Assembly (NCBI RefSeq): GCF_900313035.1
Contig: NZ_OMPS01000041.1
Coordinates: 293,722 to 357,721 of the forward strand
Length of the DNA: 64,000 nucleotides
From: Ruegeria sp. EL01
GTDB lineage: Bacteria; Pseudomonadota; Alphaproteobacteria; Rhodobacterales; Rhodobacteraceae
Reading direction: 5' to 3'
The notes under the pieces are model-generated. The model was given only the letters and a program-made list of their open reading frames with translations, made no database searches and was not told the origin of the DNA. Shown piece after piece: positions 26,313-34,692 of this stretch. The position numbers and the translations under genes are program-made. Within the stretch, counting starts at the first letter, position 1. Each line of letters starts with the position of its first letter.

Positions 26313-26808
26313 TCTTATCTGCGTCGGCAGCATTGCGGGCTCTTACGGGGTACGCGGTGAGGTGCGGCTGAAAAGCTTTTGCGCTATGCCTGAAGATATC
26401 GAGACCTATTCCCCGCTAACGGATGAGACGGGCCAAGAGCGTTATCCTGTGGTTCTGACCCGACCGATCAAAAACGGCTTTGCGGCCCGGTTGGGTGGGA
26501 TCGAGACCAAGGAACAGGCAGACGCGATCAACGGCCTGCGCCTTTATGCCCGACGCGATCAGTTGCCGTCGCTTCCCGACGATGAATTCTACCACACCGA
26601 CCTGATCGGGCTTGATGTGTATGACACCGGTGGCACGTTGCTGGGTCAGGTCAAATCCGTTCAGAACCATGGCGCGACAGATTTGCTGGAGCTTCACGGC
26701 GCGGGATTGAAATCCACGGTTCTGCTGCCCTTCACTCTCGAAGCCGTACCCACAGTCGATTTGGATCAGCGCCGTATCGTTGCCGACCCGCCCGAGGGCC
26801 TGATCTGA
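26305..26808 (+). CDS. rimM: 16S rRNA maturation factor RimM
   Basis: A 167-residue two-domain protein. The N-terminal beta-barrel is [20 protein letters not shown] and the C-terminal PRC-barrel contains [21 protein letters not shown] and [20 protein letters not shown]. It assists late 30S assembly through S19 and 16S rRNA processing. It starts inside the small membrane ORF and its stop overlaps the ATG of the sulfotransferase-like gene. Confidence 0.95.
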   Translation: MNDLICVGSIAGSYGVRGEVRLKSFCAMPEDIETYSPLTDETGQERYPVVLTRPIKNGFAARLGGIETKEQADAINGLRLYARRDQLPSLPDDEFYHTDLIGLDVYDTGGTLLGQVKSVQNHGATDLLELHGAGLKSTVLLPFTLEAVPTVDLDQRRIVADPPEGLI

Positions 26809-27623
26809 TGCGACGCGTCCTGCTGCATCTGGGGCTGCACAAAACCGGCACCACGGCGGCGCAATCGTTTCTGTACGAAAACCGTGAGCTGATCTGGCCG
26901 CATTTTTCACTGGCCCTACCTTACAAGACCCGCAAGGCCGGGCTGTCCGAAGCCGCAACACGTCATTCGATTTACCGTTTGGATTCAACGCTGTCCGATT
27001 TCGGGATCAGGCTGAACGACTTTCTGGGCAAGCTGGATTTCGGCACCCGACGCGGATTGATCCTGAGCGAAGAAAATTTCTCGGGTCTGCGCCCAAGCCG
27101 AAACAGGGTCGAAGGATACGCTGCGGCACCGGATCTTGTGGCCACTGTTGTCAGCGCTGTTCGGCGGCGGTTTCTGGGGGAAGAGGTCGACATGACGGTG
27201 TATCTGTCCCTACGGCAGCGGGACAGCTGGCTGTACAGCTTGTGGGCACATGACCTGCAGCACAGCCGGGTTGTCAGGGATTTCGATGAATTCTGCACGG
27301 ACCTCGACCAGTTGCCAGGTCTTCAAGACACCGCAGACACCATCCGTCAGAGGCTTCCTTCGGTCACCGTCAAGACCGCTTGGCTGGAAGACCTGCAGAA
27401 GCATCAATTCGGCCCAGGCACCCCATTTGCAGACTTTCTGGACCTTTCGCGAAGCAAGGCTTCACGGCTTGTAGCCCCCGACCGAACCAACTCCAGCCCG
27501 ACTAAAGAGGTACTGGCGGACCTATTGGCTCTGAACCGCTCATCACTGGAAGATGCGGCGCTGAGCGCCCGCAAGACGGCGGTCATTAAATCCGCTCAGA
27601 GCGAAATGATCGGTCAAAAATGA
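26808..27623 (+). CDS. Sulfotransferase-like P-loop protein between rimM and trmD
   Basis: A 271-residue protein that starts [19 protein letters not shown]. The HxGLHKTGTT segment is the PAPS 5'-phosphosulfate-loop type P-loop of sulfotransferases, with a strand LILSEENFSG later. Acceptor and donor are unknown, and the C-terminus is helical without other clear motifs. It is coupled to rimM (TGATG) and to trmD (ATGA), so it is expressed with tRNA/ribosome maturation genes. A link to RNA sulfation is speculation. Confidence 0.72.
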   Translation: MRRVLLHLGLHKTGTTAAQSFLYENRELIWPHFSLALPYKTRKAGLSEAATRHSIYRLDSTLSDFGIRLNDFLGKLDFGTRRGLILSEENFSGLRPSRNRVEGYAAAPDLVATVVSAVRRRFLGEEVDMTVYLSLRQRDSWLYSLWAHDLQHSRVVRDFDEFCTDLDQLPGLQDTADTIRQRLPSVTVKTAWLEDLQKHQFGPGTPFADFLDLSRSKASRLVAPDRTNSSPTKEVLADLLALNRSSLEDAALSARKTAVIKSAQSEMIGQK

Positions 27624-28429
27624 CAGAGAAGCCCAACAAATCCCACGGCCGCAAGGCGCTGCGCCCGACGCTGACACCGCGTGAGTTGATGACCCCAACG
27701 CCGGACTTGCACGGCGTGTGGAAAGCCAAGATCATCACCTTGTTCCCGTCGGCTTTTCCCGGTGTTCTGGGTGAAAGCCTGACTGGCAAGGCCCTGCAAG
27801 ACGGGCTGTGGCAGATGGAAACCGTGGATCTGCGACAGTTTGGGATTGGCAAGCACCGCAATGTTGACGACACACCCGCAGGGGGTGGCGCAGGCATGGT
27901 TTTGCGCGCCGACGTGCTGGGCGCGGCGATCGAGCACACCATGAAAGGTGCTCAGGGCAACTGGCCGCTGATCTACCTCAGCCCACGTGGACGCCGGATG
28001 GATCAGCGCATGATGCAGACCCTGGCACGCTGCGATGGGATGACCTTGCTGTGCGGTCGCTTCGAAGGTGTGGATGAACGGGTGCTCGAACACTACGGGG
28101 TCCAGGAAGTGTCGTTGGGTGATTTTGTCATGACCGGCGGAGAAATCGCTGCGCAAGCCTTGATTGACGCCACCGTTCGGCTGATCCCCGGAGTTCTGGG
28201 AAACCAGGCTTCGACGGAAGAAGAAAGCTTTTCGTCCGGCCTGCTGGAGCATCCGCAATATACCCGCCCGGCCGAGTGGAACGGCCGCCCGATCCCCGGC
28301 ATCCTTATGTCCGGTCACCATGGGCGCATCGAAGAATGGCGACACAAGAAAGCCACGGATATCACTCGGGAACGGCGGCCGGACATGTGGGAGGAATATG
28401 TTTCTTTCCAAGAGGATAACGCGGATTAG
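27620..28429 (+). CDS. trmD: tRNA (guanine-N1-)-methyltransferase TrmD
   Basis: A 269-residue SPOUT methyltransferase making m1G37 in tRNAs reading CUN, CCN and CGG. The deep trefoil-knot region contains LIYLSPRGRRMDQRM, GRFEGVDERVLEHYGVQE and SLGDFVMTGGE. The first about 20 residues (MTEKPNKSHGRKALRPTLTP) are a polar extension before the usual start of the fold. The ATG overlaps the previous stop. Confidence 0.95.
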   Translation: MTEKPNKSHGRKALRPTLTPRELMTPTPDLHGVWKAKIITLFPSAFPGVLGESLTGKALQDGLWQMETVDLRQFGIGKHRNVDDTPAGGGAGMVLRADVLGAAIEHTMKGAQGNWPLIYLSPRGRRMDQRMMQTLARCDGMTLLCGRFEGVDERVLEHYGVQEVSLGDFVMTGGEIAAQALIDATVRLIPGVLGNQASTEEESFSSGLLEHPQYTRPAEWNGRPIPGILMSGHHGRIEEWRHKKATDITRERRPDMWEEYVSFQEDNAD

Positions 28430-28465
28430 CGGCGGCACCGTCGCAACCTACGGCGTGCCTAGGGT

Positions 28466-29269
28466 CTAAGACCCACTAGCCTTCCACTGAGCCCAGGTCT
28501 CAGGCGTACCATTGAAGGTGTTGATATCGACCCGGCCGCGCACGCCTGGCACCAACCCGGTGCCCGTGTATTGCCAGAACCGCCAAAGCGCCCGTGGGTA
28601 GACTTGACGCGGGTGACCCGCCACCGATCTGAGCCAGAACTCGGTCCGGGGCAGCCGAGCGATGTCTGTATCTTCGAAAAAATCTACGGTGGTGTAGACG
28701 ATGGGCCGGCGGCCATAATGACGCTCGAGAATATCAAGGAACCTTTGGGCTTCGGCGCGCACGGTTGCACCGTCGGGTCGCAAGGTGCAGGTTCTGGAAT
28801 GCGGCGTCCACTCCATGTCCAGGACATGCGGCAGATCGGCGCCTTTCGGGACGTTCTGGATAAACCAGCGGGCTTGTTCGCGTGCCGGGCGGCAGAAGTA
28901 ATAGTAATGATACGCCCCCCAAGGCACCCCCGCCGCCTGCGCACCACGCCGGTGGTCGTCAAACAGCGGATCGGCAACGTCACCGCCTTCGGTTGCTTTC
29001 AAAAATGCAAAGCTGACCCCCGAAGCCTTGGCTGTGCGCCAATCAATCGGCCCCTGCCAGCGCGAAACATCCAGCCCATGAACAGGGTATAAACCGGGAT
29101 GCCGCCCTTCCCATTCATGTGGGTCATCGTCGCCAAAATCCGGGTAGACAACCGATGGTGCTGTTCTGTCGACGCCCGGTGCAGGTTCGATAACCTGAGG
29201 TTGTGGGCCGCCACGCCCACAAGACACAAGCACAGCACCTGCAAAAGCCAGCAAAAGCGCAAATCGCAT
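28466..29269 (-). CDS. GH25-family muramidase lipoprotein
   Basis: A 267-residue lysozyme-like protein. The signal peptide ends in a lipobox LVSC (Cys17), so it is probably anchored to a membrane leaflet. The GH25 domain follows (about residues 65-260): GLDVSRWQGPIDWRTA, FAFLKATEGG, AYHYYYFCR and the catalytic pair in LDMEWTPH. Family members cleave the beta-1,4 MurNAc-GlcNAc bond. It sits on the opposite strand in the middle of the trmD-rplS block. Substrate and role (cell wall turnover or interbacterial) are not visible. Confidence 0.88.
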   Translation of the reverse strand: MRFALLLAFAGAVLVSCGRGGPQPQVIEPAPGVDRTAPSVVYPDFGDDDPHEWEGRHPGLYPVHGLDVSRWQGPIDWRTAKASGVSFAFLKATEGGDVADPLFDDHRRGAQAAGVPWGAYHYYYFCRPAREQARWFIQNVPKGADLPHVLDMEWTPHSRTCTLRPDGATVRAEAQRFLDILERHYGRRPIVYTTVDFFEDTDIARLPRTEFWLRSVAGHPRQVYPRALWRFWQYTGTGLVPGVRGRVDINTFNGTPETWAQWKASGS

Positions 29270-29649
29270 GATGTGTTCCTGTTCTAAATCTCTGCTCTTT
29301 TTATTGGCTTCAGAATGCCTGATCGTGGGCGCAAGGCAACGCTGCATTTTGCATATGGCGGAATCTCACCAGCCTATGCTGCAATTCCCAGCGATTTAGT
29401 CTTGATCCTTCCTCGCAAAGCCCTTAAACGACCGCAATCCGGTGCCGCTTTTTGCGACTCCGGTGTTTTGGTTTGCATCCTGACGTGACGCCCGGCTTTC
29501 TTCTGCCATGGCGCGACAGGGCAGACCAGATCAAAGGAACATTCGATCTGACCTCTGGCGGGCTGTACTCAGGACCCGGTGAAGACCAAGAGCTCTCAGG
29601 CCGTGCCCAAACTTCGTGGACCAACCACGAGCAAATAGGAGTACCTGCG
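29270..29649. other. 380-bp intergenic region with the rplS leader
   Basis: No coding frame of any length is convincing here. It should hold the promoter of the minus-strand GH25 gene and the promoter and leader of rplS-rpmE. A perfect CGTGG-N5-CCACG hairpin sits at 29615-29629, just before the rplS ribosome site. TCAGGACC and TCAGGCC repeats occur at 29570-29601. I could not assign a known L19 leader motif. Confidence 0.5.
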
Positions 29650-30033
29650 ATGGACCTGATCGCACAGCTTGAGGCGGAACAGATCGCCGCCCTGGGGAAA
29701 GACATTCCCGATTTCAAAGCCGGAGACACCATTCGTGTCGGCTATAAGGTGACCGAAGGGTCGCGCACCCGTGTGCAGAACTACGAAGGCGTCTGCATCG
29801 CGCGCAACAACGGCAATGGCATTGCCGGTTCGTTCACCGTTCGCAAAATCTCGTTTGGCGAAGGCGTGGAGCGTGTGTTCCCGTTGTTCTCGACAAACAT
29901 CGACAGCATCACCGTTGTCCGCCGTGGCCGCGTTCGTCGCGCCAAACTGTACTACCTGCGCTCGCGCCGTGGTAAATCCGCACGTATCGCAGAGGTCACC
30001 AACTACAAGCCCAAAGCTGGCGCCGAAGCGTAA
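29650..30033 (+). CDS. rplS: 50S ribosomal protein bL19
   Basis: A 127-residue L19 beginning [22 protein letters not shown] and containing [18 protein letters not shown] and RRGKSARI. It lies at the 30S-50S interface. The ATG at 29650 is chosen over in-frame upstream codons because it follows TAGGAG and matches the family start. It is co-transcribed with rpmE, 11 bp downstream. Confidence 0.97.
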   Translation: MDLIAQLEAEQIAALGKDIPDFKAGDTIRVGYKVTEGSRTRVQNYEGVCIARNNGNGIAGSFTVRKISFGEGVERVFPLFSTNIDSITVVRRGRVRRAKLYYLRSRRGKSARIAEVTNYKPKAGAEA

Positions 30034-30044
30034 GGAACGGAAAG

Positions 30045-30266
30045 ATGAAAAAAGACATCCATCCCGATTATCACGTCATCGACGTCAAAATGACAGATGG
30101 CACCGTGGTTCAGATGAAATCCACCTGGGGCGCCGAAGGCGACCAGCTGGCCTTGGAAATCGACCCCTCCGTGCACCCTGCATGGACCGGTGGTTCGTCG
30201 CGCCTGATGGACGCGGGCGGCCGTGTGTCGAAGTTCAAGAAGAAATACGAAGGTCTGGGTTTTTAA
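30045..30266 (+). CDS. rpmE: 50S ribosomal protein bL31
   Basis: A 73-residue L31 ([20 protein letters not shown], then [22 protein letters not shown]). It has no CxxC zinc motif, so it is the zinc-independent C- type. It bridges the central protuberance to the 30S head. The ribosome site GGAAAG precedes its ATG. A strong terminator follows. Confidence 0.96.
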   Translation: MKKDIHPDYHVIDVKMTDGTVVQMKSTWGAEGDQLALEIDPSVHPAWTGGSSRLMDAGGRVSKFKKKYEGLGF

Positions 30267-30289
30267 GACCACCCAAGAATTCGATTGCG

Positions 30290-30317
30290 AAAGCCGTCCC
30301 GTTGGGGCGGCTTTTTT
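30290..30317 (+). terminator. Rho-independent terminator of rplS-rpmE
   Basis: AAAGCCGTCCC-GTT-GGGGCGGCTTTTTT: an 11-bp GC-rich stem with one G.T pair, flanked by A and a six-T run, 24 bp after the rpmE stop. Confidence 0.92.
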
Positions 30318-30366
30318 GTTGGAGCAGAGGCGGGTCTGAGTTCAACGCGAACACGACGTGATCCTC

Positions 30367-30891
30367 TCAATCCAAAACAAGGACAAACATATCGATCTCA
30401 GGTTCGGAAAGGTTCGAATCTAAAACGAAACCGGCTTTTTCAAGCACCCGGGCTGAGGCGGGATTGCCTTTGTAAACTCCACCTATCAACCTCACCTGTC
30501 GCCGGGACGCCATTGCGGAAACCAGGCCAGCAAGAAGTTCCGAGGCAATACCCTGCCCCCATGCGATTTCCGCTATCAGATAACCGATGTGAATGGTCGG
30601 TAACTCATCGGCGTCTGGATCGCACGCCAGGATCATCAGGCCAACAAGTTCTTTGCCCTGTTTGTGATTGACCAAAAACACATCACTTTCAGCCACGCGC
30701 GCATCAATCCAAGATGAAACCCCACCTGCCGCGTCATCCAGCTGAAGAGCCGGCGGAAGGTGTTCGAGTACCGAGGAAGTGAGAATGCCGTACAACGCAG
30801 AAACGAGGTTTTTGCGGCGTTGCTTATCTCTGACAACGGTCCCCCAGTGGTGAACCACGAGACGCTCGGTGCTGAATTGTTCTGGTATCAT
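30367..30891 (-). CDS. GNAT family N-acetyltransferase
   Basis: A 174-residue GNAT of the RimL-like type: FSTERLVVHHWGTVV, IGYLIAEIAWGQGIASELL (acetyl-CoA loop) and NPASARVLEKAGFVLDS. Its start ATG 30891 is supported by a GAGAGAT ribosome site and family alignment. It is not part of the tandem array and resembles it only in fold. It lies 83 bp downstream of the AEC gene in the same direction. Substrate unknown. Confidence 0.85.
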   Translation of the reverse strand: MIPEQFSTERLVVHHWGTVVRDKQRRKNLVSALYGILTSSVLEHLPPALQLDDAAGGVSSWIDARVAESDVFLVNHKQGKELVGLMILACDPDADELPTIHIGYLIAEIAWGQGIASELLAGLVSAMASRRQVRLIGGVYKGNPASARVLEKAGFVLDSNLSEPEIDMFVLVLD

Positions 30892-30974
30892 ATCTCTCTC
30901 ATAATGGATGAGTATGACTTTTCGCCAGCTTTTGGTCACGCTTTGTGAACAGGAAATCCACTCAATCAGTAGGG

Positions 30975-31862
30975 TCATACCCAGTACGCCAGCGCCACTG
31001 GCAACACCAGGATCGTCGCCAATGTCGAGACCAGAATGAACCCGGCAACGTCCGGCCCGTATTCTGGAACGTGCTGGTCAATGAACAGGTAGGTCGCCAC
31101 CGATGAAGGCATCAAACAACACAGGATCAACGCGCCGCGTTCAGTGCCCGTAAAGCCAAACAGCCAGATCAGCGCGCTGGCGATTGCCACGGCCATCAGC
31201 AGGTGCAGCACCGTCAGCAACACAGAACGGCCAAGGCTGTTGATCTTCATCGTGGCCAGGGTGTGGCCCAGCGTCAGCAGCATCAGTGGAATCGACAGAC
31301 CGCCCAGAATGTCAAAGGACTTGGCGATGGGTTGCGGCAGGCTGTGCCCCGTTGCCATCAGGGTCAGCGCAACGATCACCGCATAGATGATTGGAGACGT
31401 CACAAGTTTCTTTGGCGAGAACTCACCAGCCGGGATCCACATACCAACGGTAAAGATGCTTATCAGCACAACAACAACGAAGGCCATCGTGTATGCCATG
31501 CCTGTATCGCCCAACGCCAACAACGTGATCGGCAATCCGATGTTGCCCACATTGCCATGCATCAGCGGCGTCAGAAACGCACGCACAGGCAAACGCATCC
31601 CTTTGAGCGCAACAAACCCCAGCAGGCCGAACCCGGTGACAGCCAGTGTCGCGGCGACCATCATGTCGATAAAGGTGCTGACATCCAGCTTGGTCGTCGA
31701 AAGATGCGAAATGATCAGTGTCGGATATCCGACTTTCGAGACGATCCCACCAACGACCTTGTTGTCAAATGGCGCCTTGATAAGCGCCAGGCCATACCCG
31801 ATCCCAGCGCAAATCAGGACGGGTAGGATGACGTTCAAAACATTCAGGAACAGGTGCTCCAC
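30975..31862 (-). CDS. AEC-family transporter (auxin efflux carrier type)
   Basis: A 295-residue inner-membrane protein with about ten hydrophobic helices in two five-helix bundles (NVILPVLICAGIGYGLALI and VLLTVLHLLMAVAIASALIWLF). The AEC family moves organic anions such as malate or malonate and is often export-directed; the substrate is unknown. The start is GTG at 31862 with GAGGAG 8 bp upstream. Confidence 0.88.
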   Translation of the reverse strand: MEHLFLNVLNVILPVLICAGIGYGLALIKAPFDNKVVGGIVSKVGYPTLIISHLSTTKLDVSTFIDMMVAATLAVTGFGLLGFVALKGMRLPVRAFLTPLMHGNVGNIGLPITLLALGDTGMAYTMAFVVVVLISIFTVGMWIPAGEFSPKKLVTSPIIYAVIVALTLMATGHSLPQPIAKSFDILGGLSIPLMLLTLGHTLATMKINSLGRSVLLTVLHLLMAVAIASALIWLFGFTGTERGALILCCLMPSSVATYLFIDQHVPEYGPDVAGFILVSTLATILVLPVALAYWV

Positions 31863-32080
31863 CCCGGGCTCTCCTCGCTGAAAACTGGTTTGGACAGTGA
31901 ATCAGGGGGATGCCTTTAGCAAGTGGTTCGCTGTAAAGCGTGATACGGGCTTGGTTTTCCAAATTAGAGACTGATATTGACCCAAAGCGCCGCTTGAGGT
32001 TCTTTCCTTCCCCGCTGACACAACATATAGTGGCTCACAACAACGTGTGGACAAACACGGTACGACTTGGGAACACAAGC

Positions 32081-32890
32081 ATGGCACATATCATTGTGGT
32101 CGGAAACGAAAAGGGCGGCGCGGGAAAATCGACCGTGTCGATGCACGTGGCCACCGCTTTGGCACGGCTGGGACACAAGGTCAGCACGCTCGACCTCGAC
32201 TTGCGACAGCGCAGCCTGGGACGTTACTTTGAGAACCGCATCAACTTTTTGAATGGCGCGGACACAGGCTTGCCCAGCCCGCGTCATCATGATTTGCCCG
32301 AGATTGACGCCAGCAAATTGAAGCCCGGCGAAAACATCTATGACCACCGCTTGTCCGCCGCCGTGGCCGAGTTGGAAAGCGACAGCGATTTCATCCTGAT
32401 CGACTGCCCCGGCTCGCATACCCGGCTTAGTCAGGTGGCGCATTCGCTGGCTGATACGCTGATCACACCGCTGAATGACAGTTTCATCGATTTCGATCTG
32501 CTGGCGCGGATCGATTCAAAGGGTGAGAAAATTCTAGGCCCTTCGGTCTATTCCGAAATGGTTTGGAACGCGCGGCAGTTGCGCGCACAGGCCGGGTTGA
32601 AACCGATCGACTGGGTCGTTGTGCGCAACCGGGTCGGCACCCAGCGTATGCTCAACAAGGAAAAGATGCAGCGCGCCATCGAGATGTTATCGCAGCGCAT
32701 CGGGTTTCGCGTCGCCTCGGGCTTTTCCGAGCGGGTCATCTTTCGCGAGTTGTTTCCGCGTGGCCTGACACTGCTGGACCTCAAGGATATCGGGGTCAAA
32801 CAGCTGAACATCTCGAACATCGCCGCGCGACAGGAGTTACGCGACATGATGCGCGAATTGAACCTGCCGGGCGTTGAGATCGACTTTTAA
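32081..32890 (+). CDS. mipZ: Division-plane positioning ATPase MipZ
   Basis: A 269-residue ParA/MinD-superfamily ATPase. The deviant Walker A is GNEKGGAGKST (residues 8-18) with the signature lysine 11. LDLDLRQRSLGRYFENR and FILIDCPGSH (Walker B region) are diagnostic for alphaproteobacterial MipZ. It dimerises with ATP, follows ParB-bound origins to the poles and inhibits FtsZ there, placing the division site at mid-cell. The gene is monocistronic and convergent with the cyclase (4-bp stop overlap). Confidence 0.93.
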   Translation: MAHIIVVGNEKGGAGKSTVSMHVATALARLGHKVSTLDLDLRQRSLGRYFENRINFLNGADTGLPSPRHHDLPEIDASKLKPGENIYDHRLSAAVAELESDSDFILIDCPGSHTRLSQVAHSLADTLITPLNDSFIDFDLLARIDSKGEKILGPSVYSEMVWNARQLRAQAGLKPIDWVVVRNRVGTQRMLNKEKMQRAIEMLSQRIGFRVASGFSERVIFRELFPRGLTLLDLKDIGVKQLNISNIAARQELRDMMRELNLPGVEIDF

Positions 32891-34152
32891 CTTGCCGATG
32901 TATAGATCGTGAACAGCTCTTTGGGCTCGGACACGCCGCGCAGCATATAGCGACCCACCGACACAAGTTCCTGCGGGCACGGCTTCGCCGCACTGGCGAC
33001 ATCGTCCGAAATCAGAATCCGTTGCCCCAACGAGCGGTGCATCCCGGCAATCCGGGCCGCCTGATTGACGGCAGGTCCGATCACGGTGAAGTCCAGCCGT
33101 GTTTCCGAGCCGATATTGCCATACAGAATCTCGCCCGAGTGCAGCGCCAGCGTAAAATTGGCCACGGGTTGTCCGGCGGCCTGTCGTCGCGCGTTGAGCT
33201 CGGCCATACGGGCCTGCAGCAACGGAACAGCGGACAAGGCGGCGCGCGCATCTGCGTCGATCTCGCCCACGTCAAACATGGCCATCAGTCCGTCGCCCAT
33301 GAATTTCAGAATGTTTCCGCCGCAATCGTGAACCACGCGAACGGCAACGGCAAGATAGTCGTTCAGCATTTCGATGATATCCAACCCGGGCAGCTCTTCG
33401 GACAGGTTGGTGAACCCTTCCAGATCGAAATTCCAGATTACCGCATCGATCTGCTGCAGCGAACCGCGCCGGATTTCACCTGACAGGACGCGTTGACCTG
33501 CATCCCGCCCCAGATAAACACGCAGCAGATCGCGTGCCATTGTCTGGTTCTTGGCTGACTTCAGCGCCAGGCCCAGATGTGGAAGGACCTCGCGAATCAC
33601 AGACAGATCTGTGTCTTCGAACCCTTTCGGGGCATTGCTGGTCCACGACATCAAAACACCATCGGTAGCCTTTTGCACCCCGTTCGGACGCACCTGCCCG
33701 GAGCTTTCAAAAGACATGGCTGTCGCGTAGTAGTCCGTTGCTCCAACCTCGCGCAGGTCGTCCAGCAATGGAAAACGACTGGGTTCATTCTGATCAACCA
33801 GTTTGACACGAATTTCGCCCAGATCCTCGTGCAGCAAAGCGTAAAGAGGGCTGCGCTGCCAGACTTCGCTGGGCGTGTCAGTGTTCTCGAACTTTTCGGA
33901 TTCACCGCCTCTGTCCTGATACCAGCTATAGCCCGTTCCGCCATAGACCGGATGTAGGGTTGATTGCGCCGCATGAAACCGCATCAGCGGAACGCCCATC
34001 CCGACAAGCCGATTGCAGAACTCTTCCAGCAATTCTTCCTGTCCAGCGCCTTCAAGCCCTTTGGTAACCAGCCAATCGATCAGGTTGGTCACTGGGGCCG
34101 TCGCGGGATCGAATGACGTCATGTTTTTGTCCATATCAAGCATGTGACACAT
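32887..34152 (-). CDS. Class III adenylate/guanylate cyclase with an uncharacterised N-terminal domain
   Basis: A 421-residue protein. The C-terminal cyclase homology domain (about 235-415) keeps both metal-binding aspartates (Asp243 in WNFDLEGFTNLSE and Asp287 in KFMGDGLMAMF) and the transition-state Asn/Arg in AVNQAARIAG. It is therefore likely active and makes a cyclic nucleotide in the cytoplasm. The N-terminal about 230 residues are soluble and of unknown fold; a GAF-like sensor is possible. No membrane helix is present. The start is uncertain (34152, 34143 or 34134) because no clear ribosome site is visible. Confidence 0.88.
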   Translation of the reverse strand: MCHMLDMDKNMTSFDPATAPVTNLIDWLVTKGLEGAGQEELLEEFCNRLVGMGVPLMRFHAAQSTLHPVYGGTGYSWYQDRGGESEKFENTDTPSEVWQRSPLYALLHEDLGEIRVKLVDQNEPSRFPLLDDLREVGATDYYATAMSFESSGQVRPNGVQKATDGVLMSWTSNAPKGFEDTDLSVIREVLPHLGLALKSAKNQTMARDLLRVYLGRDAGQRVLSGEIRRGSLQQIDAVIWNFDLEGFTNLSEELPGLDIIEMLNDYLAVAVRVVHDCGGNILKFMGDGLMAMFDVGEIDADARAALSAVPLLQARMAELNARRQAAGQPVANFTLALHSGEILYGNIGSETRLDFTVIGPAVNQAARIAGMHRSLGQRILISDDVASAAKPCPQELVSVGRYMLRGVSEPKELFTIYTSAS

Positions 34153-34182
34153 CTGGGGATGCCATCGCAGAATTACCAGTAG

Positions 34183-34635
34183 TTAGTCCATTCCGGCAAG
34201 GCGCCGGAGCATGCGGCGTAGCAGCGCTGCTTCGTCTGCACTGAACAGGTTTGCCTGCTTTGCATCATACTGTTCCGCGATCCCGCGCAATTCACGATAA
34301 ACCGTTTTACCGGCGGGTGTCAGCGTCAACCATTCCACCCGGCGGTCATCCTGATCCCGGGTCCGGGTCAGGTATCGACGTTGTTCCAGCTTGCGAACCG
34401 CGCGGCTGATTTTGGTTTTGTGGGTTTTGGCGCGTTCACCAATCTCTTTTGCAGTCATCTGGCCAAAAACCCCAAGATGAAACAGCACCCGCCATTCGGT
34501 CCTGAGCATGCCATAGCGGTCCTTGTAGACCCGCTGAAAATCAAGCGAGCTTTCCTCGGCTGCCTGATTCAACAGGAACGGCAGGAAATGTTGCAGTTCA
34601 AAATCATCTTTTTTGTCGGAGTCATCGTTTGTCAT
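34183..34635 (-). CDS. MarR-family repressor, probably of the homogentisate operon
   Basis: A 150-residue MarR fold with its winged helix at EWRVLFHLGVFGQMTAKEIGERAKTHKTKISRAVRKLEQRRYLTR and DDRRVEWLTLTPAG. It is divergent from hmgA with 57 bp between the start codons and a palindromic site there. Divergent MarR/IclR-type regulators controlling hmgA are common. The effector could be homogentisate or a precursor; this is inference. Confidence 0.85.
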   Translation of the reverse strand: MTNDDSDKKDDFELQHFLPFLLNQAAEESSLDFQRVYKDRYGMLRTEWRVLFHLGVFGQMTAKEIGERAKTHKTKISRAVRKLEQRRYLTRTRDQDDRRVEWLTLTPAGKTVYRELRGIAEQYDAKQANLFSADEAALLRRMLRRLAGMD

Positions 34636-34636
34636 G

Positions 34637-34671
34637 CTTGTTAGTTACAAAAACAACTATTATTCGACAAG
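34637..34671 (+). promoter_or_regulatory. Palindromic operator region between the MarR gene and hmgA
   Basis: The 57-bp divergent promoter contains a nested inverted repeat: inner TAGTT-N8-AACTA (34642-34659) and outer CTTGT ... ACAAG (34637-34641 and 34667-34671). The AT-rich dyad fits a MarR dimer site that would repress both genes. Confidence 0.55.
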
Positions 34672-34692
34672 TAGCAAACGGAGGAACACACG

